DNA of 22,988 nucleotides from Spirochaetales bacterium (GTDB taxonomy: Bacteria > Spirochaetota > Spirochaetia > DSM-16054 > Sediminispirochaetaceae), in NCBI GenBank assembly GCA_021767325.1, contig JAASTM010000003.1:1-22988 (forward strand), written 5' to 3'. Shown in pieces: positions 21,119 through 22,988 of the stretch; the first letter of the stretch is position 1, and every line of letters starts with the position of its first letter. A model generated the notes under the pieces. The model saw only the letters and a list, made by a program, of their open reading frames with translations, made no database searches and had not been told where the DNA came from. A program made the position numbers and the translations under genes.

Positions 21119-22585
21119 TCAACCGGAGCGCCGCAGCAAGGTGAGCGCCAGTCCGATGAGAGCCCCAGCCCCCACTAAAAGGATGAACCATTCCCCTATG
21201 GCACCGTATAGTGTACGTATACCGTCGGTGGGCAGGTCTGCATACATGATTCGATCAGCGCTGGTGAAGTAATTTTGTCGCGCCAGCACCTGCCCGTTGT
21301 AATCAAAGGCCATGGAGGTGGACTTGAGGGCGTGCCGGAATACGGAAAAGCCATACTCTACTCCGCGCAGTGCGCCTATCTGGGTATGGTACGGGCTGAT
21401 GTGCTGTGTGTCATACCCAGGCACTAGGAGAATATCGATGCTGTTCTTTGCCGCCTGGCGCAGGAGCCGTGGAAAGTCGAGATCGAAGCAGATTACCGTA
21501 GAGATTCTACCCCACTCGGTTTCAACAGTCGGAAGGATACCGTCCGAATCGGTGGGATACCACGAAATGGTTTTTTCATATCGAAAGCGCTGATTGCCAT
21601 CCGGGTCGAACAGGTATACCAGATTGTCATTTTTGGTTTCACCGTAGTTGAGTACCAGCACACTCGCCGCCAGATAGATTCCATTTTCCTGGGCAAAGCT
21701 GCCCGCCCGGGCGAGGAAGCCAGGTTCATCATCTTCGTACATGACCCCGTTTCCTTCGGCCCAGACAATAAACTTGGCACCTGCCCCGGCCGCCTGGCGG
21801 CTCTTTTCAAAAAGCGACTCCCGGATCTTCTCCATCTCGGGAGCGTACATCTCTTTGCTTTCCCGCGGGGTGCCGGCATCGGTGATGGCCCAGTAGTCCC
21901 GGGGGTGGGCTTCAGCCACACCGGCCACCTTGACAGTACGGGCACCGGGCTCGGTGGAGAGGAGCTTGGCGTATCCGAAGGTAAGCAGTACCAGGAACAC
22001 CGCCGCCAGTGCGCCGACCGGACGGACTGCCGCCCGGAGATCAAACCGCATTTCCCAGGCGTAATTGACCGTGGTGGCCGTTACGCCGATCAGGAACGTC
22101 AGTCCCGGAAGCCCGGTAAGAGAAAGGGTCTGCGCCAGAGCTCCGAAAGGAAACTGCCCGGCCGCCGGCGAAAATACAGTGCCCACCGGTGAAAAGCCGA
22201 GGGCATAGTGCCCTAAAGTGTACACGATCGGAAATGCCAGAAACCGGCCCCAGGAGGCTGTCCGTCCGCTATTTCGGCGGGCGTACCAGCGGTCAACGTA
22301 CAGCCCGGTCCACATCGGCAGCAGTACCAGCACGCTGAAGAGTATCTCGCTGTAGAACGGCATCTCCCAGCCGCCGGTAATACTGGAAAATCGAAAGATA
22401 ACCATGGCCGCTATCAGCGGCAGGGTCTGCACCACCCGGTCGGCCAGCCGGAAGCTCCTGATGAGCAGAATCGCCGCACACCACACCGCCAGGGGTACAT
22501 GCATAGCCCAGCCGATAAAAAGAAACAGCACCGAACCGCCAATCCCGGTCAACCATCGCTCCCGTGTATATGCCGGATGATCCAT
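21119..22585 (-). CDS. Membrane nitrilase-fold protein, apolipoprotein N-acyltransferase (Lnt)-like
   Basis: This 488-aa protein has an N-terminal block of about six or seven membrane segments (about 12-208), an extracytoplasmic carbon-nitrogen hydrolase domain (about 218-455) and a last membrane segment (about 462-484). This is the Lnt layout. The Glu-Lys-Cys triad is Glu277 (WAEGNG), Lys338 (YEKTISWYP) and Cys366 (VICFDLDFP). Lnt adds the third acyl chain to lipoproteins, but true Lnt has PEG/PFGEYxP-type surroundings that are not kept here, so this may be a paralogue with another acyl or amide substrate. The ATG follows GGGAGG by seven bases. It leads into the GNAT-HDAC gene after 27 bases. 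In this setting a role on lipid-linked or secreted amides is possible but unproved. Confidence 0.82.
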   Translation of the reverse strand: MDHPAYTRERWLTGIGGSVLFLFIGWAMHVPLAVWCAAILLIRSFRLADRVVQTLPLIAAMVIFRFSSITGGWEMPFYSEILFSVLVLLPMWTGLYVDRWYARRNSGRTASWGRFLAFPIVYTLGHYALGFSPVGTVFSPAAGQFPFGALAQTLSLTGLPGLTFLIGVTATTVNYAWEMRFDLRAAVRPVGALAAVFLVLLTFGYAKLLSTEPGARTVKVAGVAEAHPRDYWAITDAGTPRESKEMYAPEMEKIRESLFEKSRQAAGAGAKFIVWAEGNGVMYEDDEPGFLARAGSFAQENGIYLAASVLVLNYGETKNDNLVYLFDPDGNQRFRYEKTISWYPTDSDGILPTVETEWGRISTVICFDLDFPRLLRQAAKNSIDILLVPGYDTQHISPYHTQIGALRGVEYGFSVFRHALKSTSMAFDYNGQVLARQNYFTSADRIMYADLPTDGIRTLYGAIGEWFILLVGAGALIGLALTLLRRSG

Positions 22586-22675
22586 GCTCCTACCTCCCTA
22601 TTCGATGCCAGGTGCAGGGGAATCGTTCGATTAGGAAAAGAATAGAAATACTGCCGACTGCACTTTCTATCTGCA

Positions 22676-22717
22676 AATTTACTCCGTTTTTGTCCACAAA
22701 TCAAATTGGCGAGCCAA
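22676..22717 (-). promoter_or_regulatory. Predicted promoter of the Lnt-like operon with an upstream dyad
   Basis: On the minus strand TTGATT (22704-22699), 17 bp, then TAAATT (22681-22676) would start transcription near 22669, leaving a leader of about 84 bases. A perfect dyad, TTGGC-GA-GCCAA (22706-22717), abuts the -35 upstream. It could be an operator for this gene or the divergent antitoxin gene. Confidence 0.35.
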
Positions 22718-22735
22718 CTACCGTCGTAGCCGCTA

Positions 22736-22771
22736 TTGACGTATAAGTATTATAGTCATACACTAGTCATA
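22736..22771 (+). promoter_or_regulatory. Antitoxin gene promoter with an 11-bp-spaced direct repeat
   Basis: TTGACG (22736-22741), 17 bp, then TACACT (22759-22764) places the start at about 22771, the A of the ATG. TAGTCATA occurs twice (22753-22760 and 22764-22771), one helical turn apart, over the -10 and start codon. This suits autoregulation by the antitoxin or toxin-antitoxin complex. No Shine-Dalgarno is present. Confidence 0.4.
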
Positions 22772-22988
22772 TGAAGACCATTTCTGTTTCTAAACTAAAG
22801 GCTCATTTGAGTGCTGAACTAAAAGAGGTAAAGAAGGGTTCGCGTATTGTCGTCCTCGATCACAAACATCCTGTTGCGATCCTCGGTCCCTACGAGGAGG
22901 AGCCGCTAGTTGTACGAGAAGCGCAGCAGCCCTATGCGTACAAAGAGCTCGAGCCCCTCACTACTGTTGATCCCCTTGATAAAATGGA
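22771..22988 (+). CDS. Phd/YefM-type antitoxin, 5' part only
   Basis: The frame opens at ATG 22771 and runs off the right edge after 72 codons. The N-terminus (MKTISVSKLKAHLSAELKEV, KKGSRIVVLDHKHPVAILGP) is the Phd/YefM DNA-binding fold: a short strand, a helix, then a strand with the VxxxxxPVAxL pattern. Such antitoxins repress their own operon and neutralise a toxin (Doc, YoeB or VapC/PIN type) usually encoded next, here beyond the edge. The acidic, Pro-rich tail (EPLTTVDPLD) would be the toxin-binding part. Confidence 0.82.
   Translation, partial: MKTISVSKLKAHLSAELKEVKKGSRIVVLDHKHPVAILGPYEEEPLVVREAQQPYAYKELEPLTTVDPLDKM

Overview
The window is about 23 kb of moderately GC-rich bacterial DNA carrying 21 protein genes in tight, translationally coupled operons. 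I saw no RNA genes, insertion sequences or CRISPR arrays. The likely source is a spirochaete (Spirochaetota). The main hint is the iron-binding protein, whose signal peptide ends in FAGGAQE, a form common in spirochaetal substrate-binding proteins. This is an inference from style, not proof.

Layout, left to right. (1) 1-261, minus: the 5' end of a polysaccharide deacetylase/allantoinase-like gene. (2) 378-5181, plus: a molybdenum operon of modA, modB, moeA, a compact moaA, a moaC-MOSC fusion and mogA. It covers oxyanion capture and permeation, cPMP formation (MoaA, MoaC), MPT adenylylation (MogA) and metal insertion (MoeA). modC, moaD and moaE are not here. (3) 5206-6547, minus: an AdcR-like MarR regulator followed by a DmeF-like cation diffusion facilitator, with a large dyad over the marR start. 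(4) 6716-8005, plus: a membrane HD-GYP c-di-GMP phosphodiesterase. (5) 8002-11704, minus: an Fe(III) ABC importer (binding protein, fused double permease, ATPase) behind a 9-4-9 bp palindrome. (6) 11947-15302: a sigma-54 activator (GAF-AAA+-Fis) divergent from a three-gene operon of a small alpha/beta protein, a 2TM protein and a membrane-anchored metallo-beta-lactamase-fold protein. Between them lie three copies of a 16-bp element and a near-consensus -24/-12 promoter, so this is a self-contained regulated cassette. (7) 15358-22585, minus: a membrane nitrilase-fold (Lnt-like) protein, a GNAT-HDAC fusion, then kamA (lysine 2,3-aminomutase-like), two D-Ala-D-Ala-ligase-like ATP-grasp enzymes and a GNAT. 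The last four overlap end to end. The first ATP-grasp gene is split by a +1 frameshift at a CCC-TGA. (8) 22771 to the right edge, plus: the start of a Phd/YefM-type antitoxin.

The best candidates for undescribed biology are the beta-lysine/ATP-grasp/acetyltransferase cluster, with an acetyltransferase-deacetylase fusion upstream, and the sigma-54 cassette. A window-wide pattern is also notable: several operon-leading genes lack a Shine-Dalgarno, and their best promoter would start transcription at or within a few bases of the ATG (leaderless mRNA), while internal genes have strong ribosome binding sites.
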